Assembly: GCA_009777235.1 (NCBI GenBank)
Contig: WRMH01000007.1
Location: 33,259 to 97,258 of the forward strand
Direction: 5' to 3'
Source of the DNA: Oscillospiraceae bacterium
GTDB taxonomy: Bacteria; Bacillota; Clostridia; Oscillospirales; Oscillospiraceae
Length of the DNA stretch: 64,000 bases
The translations under genes and the position numbers were made by a program. The notes below the pieces were generated by a model. The model saw only the letters and a list, made by a program, of their open reading frames with translations. It ran no database searches and was not told where the DNA came from. This document shows positions 26,680 through 34,363 of this stretch, in pieces; position 1 is the stretch's first letter; the number at the start of each line of letters is the position of its first letter.

Positions 26680-27552
26680 TTACGGTTTGCTATCCGGTGA
26701 TTTTGCGGAGAGCATATCAAAGAGCACGTCAAAATCTTCCGAGTCATAATATTCGATTTCGATTTTGCCCTTGCCTTTGCCTTGCTTAATAGTTACCTTT
26801 CGCCCAAAAACTCCGGTAAGCTGGTTTTGCGCGTGGAGCAAATAGTCAACTTCACCGCCGTGCTGTGACTTGGGATTTATAGACTTCTCGCGGCAAAGTT
26901 TTTTGACGAGAGACTCTACATCGCGAACATTTAAATCTTTTTCCACCACTATCCGCGCGGCTTTTCTCATATCTTCTTCGCCTCGGAGGGCGAGCAAGGC
27001 TCTGGCGCTTCCGGCGGAAAGCTCGCCTCGCAAGATGAGTTCTTTTAGCTCGTCGGGCAAAGAGAGCAACCGCAGAGAGTTTGCGACAGACGGGCGTGAC
27101 CGGCTTACGCGCTTTGCGACTTCTTCTTGCGTCATGTTAAACTCGTCCATAAGAGCCTTGTAGCCGCGAGCTTCCTCCAAGGGGCTCAAGTCCTCGCGTT
27201 GGAGATTTTCGACCATTGCAAGCTCAAGGGCTTTTTGATCATCGGCGACAACGACCCTGACGGGAAGCTCGGAAAGCCCTGCGCCCCGAGCGGCGCGCCA
27301 ACGGCGTTCCCCGGCGATAATCTGATAATATCCGCCCTCAATAGAGCGCACCATAATAGGTGAGAGAATACCGTGTTCGCGAATAGAGTCGGTCAGCTCC
27401 GACAATTTTTCCTGCTCAAACACGCTTCGGGGCTGATCTTCCTTTGGCTCTATGCGCGATAAAGGGATATACTCAAAATCACGCGCGGAAGTGTCGTTTG
27501 CGGCATCTCCAAGCAGAGCTCCAAGCCCTGCGCCTAAACCTTTTTTTGCCAT
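26680..27552 (-). CDS. parB: Chromosome-partitioning protein ParB (Spo0J)
   Basis: Binds parS and loads onto origin-proximal DNA as a CTP-dependent clamp. 290 residues. The N-terminus MAKKGLGAGLGALLGD is typical of chromosomal ParB and recruits ParA. It continues with the ParB/Srx domain (IPLSRIEPKEDQPRSVFE, then the box II motif GERRWRAARGAGL), an HTH (MTQEEVAKRVSRSRPSVANSLRLL), the helical linker and a C-terminal dimerisation domain. A good AGGAGG site lies ten bases upstream of the ATG. It follows parA with an 84-base gap on the same strand. A perfect parS site lies at 21793. Confidence 0.97.
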   Translation of the reverse strand: MAKKGLGAGLGALLGDAANDTSARDFEYIPLSRIEPKEDQPRSVFEQEKLSELTDSIREHGILSPIMVRSIEGGYYQIIAGERRWRAARGAGLSELPVRVVVADDQKALELAMVENLQREDLSPLEEARGYKALMDEFNMTQEEVAKRVSRSRPSVANSLRLLSLPDELKELILRGELSAGSARALLALRGEEDMRKAARIVVEKDLNVRDVESLVKKLCREKSINPKSQHGGEVDYLLHAQNQLTGVFGRKVTIKQGKGKGKIEIEYYDSEDFDVLFDMLSAKSPDSKP

Positions 27553-27636
27553 TTTACCGTGACCTCCTATCTATAGCCGGATAACCGTACAGCATACTGC
27601 ATATATCGCGCCTGTCGGCGAACAAGTTTGCGTTTT

Positions 27637-28398
27637 TCATTTGCCGTTTCTTTTGAGAAATTCTTTGGCAAGCTCTTGATACGCGAGAGAACCGCGAGAA
27701 GCTCTGTCATAAAACATAACAGGCTTTCCGTGACTTGGGGCTTCCGCAATCCTAACGCTTCGCGGAATTGCGACGCCGTATGTCTTTTCTTTGAAATATT
27801 TTTTGATTTCTACCGTGATTTGCGAAGATAGATTTGTGCGGGAATCATACATTGTGAGTAGTACACCTTCGACTTCGAGCGACGGGTTGAGATTTTTTTT
27901 GATCATGCGGAGGGTTGACATAAGGTCTGAGAGCCCTTCGAGCGCAAAGTATTCGCATTGCACGGGTATAAGCACCGTTTCGGCGGCGCACAGCGAGTTT
28001 AAGGTCAGCATTTCGAGCGACGGGGGGCAGTCTATGAAAATAAAATCATACTTATCTTTTACGTTATGCAGCACGTTTTTCAAAATATACTCGCGCCCGG
28101 CCATCATGACCAGCTCAACGCCTGCGCCGGACATGATTTTTGATGACGGCAGGATGTCGCCGTATGGCGTGGTTTTTATCGCCCCGAAAGCGTCTGCGCC
28201 CTCTATTAGCACATTATAGATACTGTTTATGTTTTTGTCCTTGCTTACGCCCATGCCGGACGTGGCGTTGCTCTGTGGGTCCATGTCGCACAGGAGAGTC
28301 TTTACGCCAAGCTCTGTCAGTGCGGCGCACAGGCTAATGCAGGTTGTCGTCTTTCCGACGCCGCCCTTTTGATTGGAAACAGAAATAACTTTGCCCAT
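27637..28398 (-). CDS. parA: Chromosome-partitioning ATPase ParA (Soj)
   Basis: A Walker-type ATPase that works with ParB in origin segregation and, in Firmicutes, influences DnaA. 253 residues. It opens with the deviant Walker A motif ISVSNQKGGVGKTTTCISL, then LLCDMDPQSNATSGMG (A' motif), FIFIDCPPSLEMLTLN (Walker B) and the C-terminal GVAIPRSVRIAEAPSHGKPV, all typical of chromosomal Soj. The ATG has GAGG seven bases upstream. It has its own promoter (28456-28484) and is followed by parB. Confidence 0.97.
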   Translation of the reverse strand: MGKVISVSNQKGGVGKTTTCISLCAALTELGVKTLLCDMDPQSNATSGMGVSKDKNINSIYNVLIEGADAFGAIKTTPYGDILPSSKIMSGAGVELVMMAGREYILKNVLHNVKDKYDFIFIDCPPSLEMLTLNSLCAAETVLIPVQCEYFALEGLSDLMSTLRMIKKNLNPSLEVEGVLLTMYDSRTNLSSQITVEIKKYFKEKTYGVAIPRSVRIAEAPSHGKPVMFYDRASRGSLAYQELAKEFLKRNGK

Positions 28399-28455
28399 TT
28401 ATATACCTCAATACAAGTAAAATGCCCAATGTGAAAATGTCTCACATCAGGGCAT

Positions 28456-28484
28456 ATTATACTATGAAAGAATGTATTGTGCAA
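28456..28484 (-). promoter_or_regulatory. parA promoter with 5'-UTR hairpin
   Basis: On the minus strand, TTGCAC (28479-28484) and TATAAT (28456-28461) are 17 bases apart. The mRNA would begin near 28449, within a long imperfect hairpin: on the plus strand ATGCCC with TGTGA pairs with TCACA with GGGCAT across 28424-28457. The hairpin sits almost exactly at the transcript's 5' end and could stabilise or attenuate it. Confidence 0.6.
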
Positions 28485-28521
28485 AGATTTTCTTGCGACG
28501 GGTGTTGCGACGGGGGCTTTG

Positions 28522-28553
28522 TAAAAAACCAGAGCGGCGTTTAGCCGCTCTGC
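28522..28553 (-). terminator. Rho-independent terminator of the DUF6273 lipoprotein gene
   Basis: On the minus strand, CAGAGCGGC pairs with GCCGCTCTG around a TAAAC loop and is followed by GTTTTTT. It lies about 20 bases after the stop codon of the gene at 28571-29812. Confidence 0.85.
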
Positions 28554-28570
28554 TCACTGTGTTGCTCTTA

Positions 28571-29812
28571 CTATGAAAGCTTCACCCACATAGCGGGACG
28601 GACGCCGTAACTATAGTCGTCAGAAGACATGCCGAAGTCGCTGATGCTGCCGTATTCGTAATCGACGTATGCGACATAATTAGCATCGATGCCGGGCGAG
28701 CGAAGCCACCACCAGCGAGCTCTGCCGTCCGATTCATACGCTACCCTCGCCGAATCGTTTGCGAAATATTGCTGCGCTTCGTCTATGCTAAGCAGAAAAA
28801 TTTTGTCTACTGTATTGTTGCCGCCGGGCGTATCGTGAGTTGGATTATTATTGTTGATTAGCGTAGTTTCGATAATCCTCGCTTGGTCGGCTTGGCTGAA
28901 GCTGCTCAAAAATTCGCCGTTTAAATAATCGCGGATGCTGCTATGTTCCCACGTTATCTCACCGTAGGGCGAGTGATATTCGCGGCGTTCTAATATGTAC
29001 CCGCTGATGACCAGCGCCCTACCGTCCTGCACGTCCAACACACGCCAGTAATATCCGCCGAATGTAATAACATCGCCGATATTTGTTAAGCCGGATAGGT
29101 CGCCTACGCCGGGGTTATTATTGCCCTCGCCCTCGGGGATAAAACAAAGCATCCCCTCCGTGTCCCTTGCCAAGCTGATTATTTCCGATTTCCTTTGCGT
29201 TGTGGATATGAGAAGAGACTCCGCCCAAACGTAAGGCAACCCATAAACGACGTTATCCACGACCGTCAAATACCCACTCCCGCCATACATATTGACCACC
29301 TCGTTGGCCTCTTCATTGCTTGGGAATACTGTTTTATACCGATCGTGGCGGACGGTTTCTTCACCGAAAGCCCCGGTGAAAGTGAAGAGGCTGTAAATTG
29401 TCACATCACTGAGAGTAAGGTCTACGAAACCCTCCTCCATAGTAACGATATAGTTTTCACCCCAATCATATATAAGCATATCGTCCCACTCGACCGTATA
29501 AAAATACTGCGGGTCGCCCCGGTGGTTTTCCAACGGCCACACAACTGACGGCACCGGGCCAAGGTCAGAAACGACACTTCCGTCATTAAATATGACCCCA
29601 TTGCCGGGATCAGGGACACCTGTGCCCGGGTCATTATCGCCGTTACCCTGCGCCCCGTTCGGTGACGGCGCGGACGGCGTTTCCGATGGCGGCGGTGTGT
29701 TGGTACTGCCGCCCGAATTGTTGTTGCCGCTATCGGAGCAAGCCGTGAGCGAAAATAGCATTATCAGCGCAAGTATGAGCGCGAAGATTTTTGTTGTGGT
29801 TGATGTTTTCAT
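28571..29812 (-). CDS. DUF6273 lipoprotein (413 aa)
   Basis: Probable surface lipoprotein of unknown role. The signal peptide ends in the lipobox LTAC, followed by an Asn/Ser/Gly and Pro/Gly linker of about 60 residues. The C-terminal part (about residues 240-413) is a DUF6273 domain, recognised by GDVITFGGYYWRVLDVQDGRALVIS, RDYLNGEFLSSFS, KIFLLSIDEAQQYF, WWWLRSPGIDANYVAYVD and the terminal VRPAMWVKL. The middle (about 75-235) is unassigned. I start at ATG 29812, which has GGAGAG ten bases upstream, rather than at the ATG six codons before. Its first 100 bases are almost identical to those of the lipoprotein gene at 30718-31647. A terminator follows. Confidence 0.8.
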   Translation of the reverse strand: MKTSTTTKIFALILALIMLFSLTACSDSGNNNSGGSTNTPPPSETPSAPSPNGAQGNGDNDPGTGVPDPGNGVIFNDGSVVSDLGPVPSVVWPLENHRGDPQYFYTVEWDDMLIYDWGENYIVTMEEGFVDLTLSDVTIYSLFTFTGAFGEETVRHDRYKTVFPSNEEANEVVNMYGGSGYLTVVDNVVYGLPYVWAESLLISTTQRKSEIISLARDTEGMLCFIPEGEGNNNPGVGDLSGLTNIGDVITFGGYYWRVLDVQDGRALVISGYILERREYHSPYGEITWEHSSIRDYLNGEFLSSFSQADQARIIETTLINNNNPTHDTPGGNNTVDKIFLLSIDEAQQYFANDSARVAYESDGRARWWWLRSPGIDANYVAYVDYEYGSISDFGMSSDDYSYGVRPAMWVKLS

Positions 29813-30248
29813 GGTTGATGTACTCTCCATTTGACAAAATCATAAGTCTCCCGCTTCTATTCCTTCGCTGTCATAAAATCATTCCTCCCCGAACCACTGC
29901 GTCATCCATGCGCAGACGGTTCGGACGCTCCGCATCCATGCTACGCTCTCGGAATGGATTTTATGACCGCTTTGTTGTGAGTTACATTATAGCCGAAATC
30001 AGTGGTGAGTACAAGCTCCAACTGATTTTGTTAAAAACATCACGCGCTTTGTGCGTGATGCAAACGCGTAGCGCTTGTGAGTCTTCGCCGAATTCATTTC
30101 GGCGAAGGCGATATATTAAATTGACTAATTTCGATTTTGATTATCCCTGCGCCGTTTATGCAAGGATATACTTTTTCTACATAAATATCTGCGAGCTGCT
30201 CCGCTTCATCAAATGTTACTCCGGTTTGTCAATATTTTTTTGTTTTCA
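29813..30248. other. Intergenic region: structured repeat, two hairpins and a gene fragment
   Basis: From left to right it contains the structured repeat copy 2 (29870-29967), a hairpin CATCACGC/GCGTGATG (about 30038-30060), a perfect 10-bp hairpin CTTCGCCGAA/TTCGGCGAAG (about 30084-30108), and a minus-strand fragment (about 30118-30235) that reads VTFDEAEQLADIYVEKVYP but has no start codon. The same fragment occurs at 34170-34277. Confidence 0.5.
29870..29967. repeat. Palindrome-ended structured repeat, copy 2
   Basis: The outer arms GTCATAAAATCATTCC and GGAATGGATTTTATGAC pair. The inner helix CCGAACC (29889-29895) with GGTTCGG (29918-29924) replaces the CCGATC/GATCGG helix of copy 1, keeping pairing by paired changes. 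An extra small hairpin CTGCG/CGCAG (29897-29915) is visible. It lies upstream of the DUF6273 lipoprotein gene. Confidence 0.7.
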
Positions 30249-30590
30249 CTAAGCACTTAGCAATATACCCTCCGTATTGATGTTTATGTAAAAAGGCAAA
30301 TCATTTATAAACCTATAATACGTAACACAATCTGCGACATGAACAGAAACAATCACATCATATTCTAAGTCCATATCTCCGGTAACAGACCAAATCATAT
30401 CATATACTTTATGTCTATCTTCAAGTCTAACATCAGCAATTACCATAATATCTATATCAGATTCATCGGTAAAATCACCGCGAGCATAAGAGCCATAGAG
30501 AATGACCTTATCAAGCTTATCTCCAAGACTCTCTTTTGCTGCCTTAACTACTTTATCGGTAATTTCATTTAGAACAGATTTGCTGCACAC
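30249..30590 (-). CDS. Minimal nucleotidyltransferase (MNT domain), copy 1
   Basis: A small protein (about 113 residues) of the minimal nucleotidyltransferase family. It has the active-site motif VILYGSYARGDFTDESDIDI, in which the GSY helix start and the DxD aspartates are intact. MNT proteins usually pair with a HEPN toxin as antitoxin; no intact HEPN gene is adjacent here. I start at GTG 30590, with GAGGG six bases upstream. The first 70 residues are nearly identical, at DNA level too, to the gene at 34364-34705, while the C-terminal half differs strongly until the shared ending LLSA. A fragment of another reading frame follows downstream in both copies. Confidence 0.8.
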   Translation of the reverse strand: MCSKSVLNEITDKVVKAAKESLGDKLDKVILYGSYARGDFTDESDIDIMVIADVRLEDRHKVYDMIWSVTGDMDLEYDVIVSVHVADCVTYYRFINDLPFYININTEGILLSA

Positions 30591-30717
30591 GGTATCCCTC
30601 GTTTCTATGCGTATTATAACTCGGCTATATCGCACATTTCGGCTTCTACTCCATCACGTCCGCGACCTCTAAAAATAACGTTTGATACTCTGAAATAAAC
30701 ATTCTCCCCACATTAAA

Positions 30718-31647
30718 TCAATAAAGCGTAAATGTATAAAGTGCCGGTTCGCAAGGCGGATAAGGGGGCGGATTAGGACCGCTATTAGTCCATACCCCGT
30801 ATAATTCAAAGGTCGTATCGGATATATCGAAGTTGATACGTCCCATATTTAAATAATCCCCGGGTTCATACATTGTCTCGAGCCAGCTCTCATACTGCCA
30901 CGCTTTGTCAAAACGCTCGTCACGAGCCGCCTCACCGCCGTCCGCGGTAAAGCGCAGATACCCGTCCAAATCGTAGAATACGATGGATTGATATTGGCTG
31001 TTCCCCAAGCTGTCGGGGGCAACCCGAAGATAACCGCCATCGCCCTTGTACCAACGTCGGGAGCTGTGGGGGTTTCCTTCCGTGATCATCGCGGGCACGC
31101 CCGTCACGCCGCCCGCAACGCCGGCGATGCCGTAATAATAGCCCTTGCCCACCGCGCCGCTGTCGATATAAAGCCGCTCCGGTTGGTTCCAGCGCTGCTC
31201 GGCGGTCAGAACGGCAATCACTTCAAGGTTGTTTTTGTCGGTTCCGCGCAGAACGGCGATGGAATCAAGTTCGATGTACCGGCTCGAGCTGGGGCTTATC
31301 GGTTTGAAGGTGATCAACATGTCGCCGCTCAAGTGATAACAGAATTCGAGGGATATGGTGTCTCCCAGAGCACGCTCCTGCTCGGTGGCGTTGTCGTAAG
31401 CGGTGTAGGGGTTGTCCGCGGGAGGCGGCAGGGTGTCGGGGGGCGGCGGGTCATCGCCGCCGTTACCCTGTTTCGGGTTCGGTGACGTCGCGGACGAATC
31501 GCCGACATTGCCGCTATTGCCTTGTGTTTCCGACGACGGCGTGTTGGTGCTGCCGCCCGAATTGTTGTTGCCGCTATCGGAGCAAGCCGTGAGCGCGAAT
31601 ACCATTATCAGCGCAATTATGAGCGCGAAGATTTTTGTTGTTCTCAT
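30718..31647 (-). CDS. Lipoprotein of unknown function (309 aa), paralogous leader
   Basis: The signal peptide MRTTKIFALIIALIMVFALT ends at the lipobox LTAC (Cys22). It is followed by a Ser/Asn/Gly linker and a Pro/Asp-rich stretch (residues about 60-80). The mature region (LGDTISLEFCYHLSGDMLITF, then a GYYYGIAGVAGG segment and a SWLETMYEPGDYLNMG segment) suggests a beta-rich domain I cannot name. The first 35 codons closely match those of the DUF6273 lipoprotein at 28571-29812, but the rest is unrelated, so the two share only an exported N-terminus. AGGAGG precedes the ATG by about nine bases. Confidence 0.75.
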   Translation of the reverse strand: MRTTKIFALIIALIMVFALTACSDSGNNNSGGSTNTPSSETQGNSGNVGDSSATSPNPKQGNGGDDPPPPDTLPPPADNPYTAYDNATEQERALGDTISLEFCYHLSGDMLITFKPISPSSSRYIELDSIAVLRGTDKNNLEVIAVLTAEQRWNQPERLYIDSGAVGKGYYYGIAGVAGGVTGVPAMITEGNPHSSRRWYKGDGGYLRVAPDSLGNSQYQSIVFYDLDGYLRFTADGGEAARDERFDKAWQYESWLETMYEPGDYLNMGRINFDISDTTFELYGVWTNSGPNPPPYPPCEPALYTFTLY

Positions 31648-32030
31648 GGTTTATAGTCCTCCTCACTACACCATAAGAAAGGCATAGCTATTAATAGTAT
31701 ACTACAGCATAGCCATTTCAACAACGTTTTTTGCCGCGCCTGCTCTCGCGTTTTTGCCGCGCCTACTCTCGTATCGCGCCTTATATCGCTTTTATAGCGG
31801 AAATAACATAGCGGTCATCCGGCGTGAGGGAAAAGCGCGGCGCAAAAGATTGCAATTTAGACGGCAAATAAGTATAATATGGGTAGAAACAGGAGAGAAA
31901 CGTGAATAAATTCACGCGTGAATAAATTCACGTTACAATGATTAGATAATTAACCGCTTGGCATCCCTGATGATATAAAGCAAGCAATGTAAAAAAACTC
32001 TCGGTTCTGCTGAGAGAAATGGAGATTATT
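31648..32030. other. Divergent intergenic region with the DUF3990-operon promoter
   Basis: It carries the ribosome binding site of the lipoprotein gene at its left end, the short repeat TTGCCGCGCCT.CTCTCG around 31731 and 31756, and, near the right end, the promoter and tandem palindromes described separately. Confidence 0.4.
31850..31932 (+). promoter_or_regulatory. Promoter and tandem operator-like palindromes of the DUF3791-DUF3990 operon
   Basis: TTGCAA (31850-31855) and TATAAT (31873-31878) are separated by 17 bases. About 20 bases downstream of the expected transcription start lie two directly adjacent copies (31901-31916 and 31917-31932) of CGTGAATAAATTCACG, each an inverted repeat with 7-bp arms. 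This is how autoregulated toxin-antitoxin operators often look. The first copy can also be read as a seven-codon frame beginning GTG (31902) four bases after AGGAGAG. Confidence 0.65.
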
Positions 32031-32243
32031 ATGGAGAATAAAGTTGGTTGGACAGTAGCTTGTGTGAGCGAATTTGCCCGTCGGTTTAACATATCAGTCA
32101 AATCGTCATTTCAGTACCTTTACCTTCACGGCGGCATAGCCTTTTTAGATGAGCATTATGAAGCGGAACATCTCCTTTCGTTTGACGACACGATTGATGA
32201 TTTAGCGCTTATATGTGAGGCCAAAGGAGGAGCATTGCAATGA
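32031..32243 (+). CDS. DUF3791 family small protein 1
   Basis: A small protein of about 70 residues: VGWTVACVSEFARRFNISVKSSFQYLYLHGGIAFLDEHYE, then LSFDDTIDDLALICEAKGG. This is the DUF3791 pattern, an all-helical domain that occurs beside DUF3990 genes. I start at ATG 32031, six bases after GGAG, rather than at the ATG four codons before. Its stop overlaps the start of the DUF3990 gene (ATGA at 32240-32243), so translation is coupled. A role as antitoxin or specificity partner for the next gene is inferred from arrangement. Confidence 0.8.
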   Translation: MENKVGWTVACVSEFARRFNISVKSSFQYLYLHGGIAFLDEHYEAEHLLSFDDTIDDLALICEAKGGALQ

Positions 32244-32752
32244 TTTTGTACCATGGCTCTAATATCGAGATAAAAAGAATTGACTTATCAAAGTGCCGCT
32301 CGTATAAAGATTTTGGACGCGGATTTTATCTTACTTCAATTAAAGAACAGGCTGAGATTTGGGCAAAACGAGTAAGCCGTATCTTTTCGGGTGAGTCATG
32401 GATTACTGTTTATGAGTTTGATGAGTCGGTATTATCAGCAGAAAATTTAAGTATTAAAGTATTTGACGAACCAAGCTCGGAGTGGGCGATGTTTGTATTG
32501 AATAATCGAAACCGTAAATTTACTGATTTGGCGAATGTTAACTCAAATCATGATAATAAATATGATATTGTGATTGGCGCGGTGGCTGATGATGACATAG
32601 CCTTGCAATTAAGGCAATTAACAGGAGGTTTTATTGATACTGACGCACTTGCAAAAGCTATGAAATATCGGAAACTCAACAACCAATATTCGTTCCATAC
32701 ACAAAATGCAGTAAACCATTTAACAAAGACAGGAGCGTGGTATTGTGAGTAA
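32240..32752 (+). CDS. DUF3990 protein, probable ADP-ribosyltransferase-like toxin
   Basis: 170 residues matching DUF3990: MILYHGSNIEIKRIDLSKC, KDFGRGFYLTSIKEQAEIWA and WITVYEFDES. The pattern of YHGS early, then DFGRGFYLT, then a later acidic residue is that of the ADP-ribosyltransferase fold, where His/Tyr residues hold NAD. This agrees with the view that DUF3990 proteins are related to such enzymes. A possible catalytic Glu lies in SEWAMFVL, but I cannot confirm it. It is flanked and overlapped by two DUF3791 genes, forming a compact three-gene operon. A toxin-antitoxin function is likely but not demonstrated by the sequence. Confidence 0.8.
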   Translation: MILYHGSNIEIKRIDLSKCRSYKDFGRGFYLTSIKEQAEIWAKRVSRIFSGESWITVYEFDESVLSAENLSIKVFDEPSSEWAMFVLNNRNRKFTDLANVNSNHDNKYDIVIGAVADDDIALQLRQLTGGFIDTDALAKAMKYRKLNNQYSFHTQNAVNHLTKTGAWYCE

Positions 32753-32963
32753 AGCGGATATGCTTATTGAATACGCTATAGGCGATATTGTCGGTTACAT
32801 AATGGAGGACAACAACATTAGCATAGGGGAGGCTATGGCAATATTCTATAGTTCGCGGATTTTCGAAAATCTTCATGATGTTGAAACGGGGCTTTACTTG
32901 AACGGGTCTGCTTATGTGTATGAGTTATTTAAGGAAGAGCGGGTAGATGTACTTTTCGTTTAA
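32745..32963 (+). CDS. DUF3791 family small protein 2
   Basis: 72 residues starting at GTG 32745, with AGGAG nine bases upstream, overlapping the end of the DUF3990 gene by eight bases. The sequence KADMLIEYAIGDIVGYIMED, then SIGEAMAIFYSSRIFENLHD, then LYLNGSAYVYELFKEE has the same plan as the first gene (helix, short strand, YxYLYE-like end) and fits DUF3791. The doubling of the small helical gene on both sides of the DUF3990 gene suggests two partners, perhaps one that neutralises and one that represses, but which does what cannot be told. Confidence 0.75.
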   Translation: MSKADMLIEYAIGDIVGYIMEDNNISIGEAMAIFYSSRIFENLHDVETGLYLNGSAYVYELFKEERVDVLFV

Positions 32964-33161
32964 CGCCAGCCGCATAACACAGCTTAGTAATGAACTTGCT
33001 GCCTTGAGGTAAAGGTTGGGAATTTTACATCTGCTTCACTCCTTTTCTAAGTATTTTGTTAATCGATTAATAATTCACATTTAAACAAACAGAGGAAGCA
33101 AACAGCTTTCATGTAGGTGTTATGCCGTTTGCGGTCATGTTAGAAGATAGGAGTTGACGTC

Positions 33162-33308
33162 ATGTGGATTGTGTACGCGCTGCTTGCAGCCTTGTTTGCA
33201 TTTATGATTCTCGGCGAAGCGGTGGATGTTAAAACAATTATCGGGGGTTTGCTGATTACAGCGGGAACGATTATGCTCGATATTAGCTGTTGTCTAAAAA
33301 AGAGTTAG
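33162..33308 (+). pseudogene. Internally deleted EamA/DMT-family transporter
   Basis: A 48-codon frame with a good ribosome binding site (AGGAG, eight bases upstream). The first part, MWIVYALLAALFA, is the conserved N-terminus of small EamA (drug/metabolite) transporters of about 140 residues. The rest, FMILGEAVDVKTIIGGLLIT, is the conserved C-terminus of the same family (the usual form is FLGE, then TxKTIIGGxLI). The roughly 90 residues between, holding the middle membrane helices, are missing, and the two ends are joined in frame. It therefore looks like a relic of an internal deletion; the remaining peptide with two hydrophobic segments might still be made. Confidence 0.6.
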
Positions 33309-33400
33309 ACAAATGCTGTTACCCCGACGTTGATTGACCTCTTGCTCAATTTTACTTATCGTTTTCATCTTCAACCACCTCCATTGGCGAATAGATTTGA

Positions 33401-34018
33401 TTAGCCGTCTCTAAGTGCCGCTATTTGGGTATTTACTTCGGATAAGTTAAGCTCCGTCATGAATATGCCGTTTTCTTCAAGCTCTAAGCGCGTTTGCCCT
33501 GATAATATATAAGACAGCGACGATATGGTATTATTATCTTTGTTATAAGCAAACCGCCCTTGCGGCCCGCCCAAAATAGTATATGCTCCATTGTTGTTAT
33601 GCCGCGCGAAAATAAACCATGTGTCCCCGACGCCCAAAAGCGGGTCGTCCGATACTTGGACTTCTCCCCTTTTTCCAGTCATAACAATCTCTATTTCGCC
33701 CTGTGTGTACATGATACCGTCCAAAACTTTCGCGGAGTAAAAAGTGAGAGGTATCGCAAACCCGGATTCCGACGCTGTGCCAAAACCGTCAGGAACAATT
33801 TGCTCGTTCCCCAACTCTGCGGTAATTTGCACAAGACCTATAAAATCGCTGTCTCGTGCAAGCTCTTCTACGTTTCGATAAAAACTTGCCCAGCTCACAT
33901 TTGTAATAGTCTCAAGATTGCTGTTACTATCCGTGTCCTCTTGCTCATAGCTGCCGGAACACGCGGCAAAGAAAACTATACTTATGATGACCGATATGAC
34001 ACGCGCTAAATATTTCAT
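33401..34018 (-). CDS. Lipoprotein of unknown function (205 aa)
   Basis: The signal peptide MKYLARVISVIISIVFFAAC ends in the lipobox FAAC (Cys20), followed by an acidic Ser/Asn linker. The mature domain contains DSDFIGLVQITAELGNEQIV, SAKVLDGIMYTQGEIEIVMT and GVGDTWFIFARHNNNGAYTILGG, an alternating strand pattern suggesting a compact beta-barrel. This resembles lipoproteins whose genes carry 'YxxVLxG...GDxYxLFL' patterns, but I cannot assign a family. A GGATGGGTAGAT tract precedes the ATG. Confidence 0.65.
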   Translation of the reverse strand: MKYLARVISVIISIVFFAACSGSYEQEDTDSNSNLETITNVSWASFYRNVEELARDSDFIGLVQITAELGNEQIVPDGFGTASESGFAIPLTFYSAKVLDGIMYTQGEIEIVMTGKRGEVQVSDDPLLGVGDTWFIFARHNNNGAYTILGGPQGRFAYNKDNNTISSLSYILSGQTRLELEENGIFMTELNLSEVNTQIAALRDG

Positions 34019-34363
34019 TATCTACCCATCCTTATCCGTATGTGGGCTATGCGTCCCAGCTTGCAACATTATCAATTGTAGCAAAATTTACCTTAGATTG
34101 CCAATGCGGGTTTTGTCAATTTTTGATATGGTTAATTTCTTCATGGGTTGTTGTCCTCCCCATTTAATAATTTCGATTTCGATTATCCCTGCGCCGTTTG
34201 TGCCGGGATATGCCTTTTTTATATAAATATCCGCGAGATGCTCCGTTTCATCAAATGTTACTCCGGTTTGTCAATACTTAGTGAACTAATATATTTTTCA
34301 ACTGCTTTTAAGCAATTTCGTGATTTTTCTATTCGCAAGCTCACACTTACGCGAACTATATCA
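34019..34363. other. Intergenic region with a duplicated gene fragment
   Basis: On the minus strand, about 34170-34277 reads VTFDETEHLADIYIKKAYP without a start codon, the second copy of the fragment seen at 30118-30235. About 25 bases further left a frame of 18 codons (MKKLTISKIDKTRIGNLR) has GGGGAGG upstream. Its status is uncertain. Confidence 0.4.
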
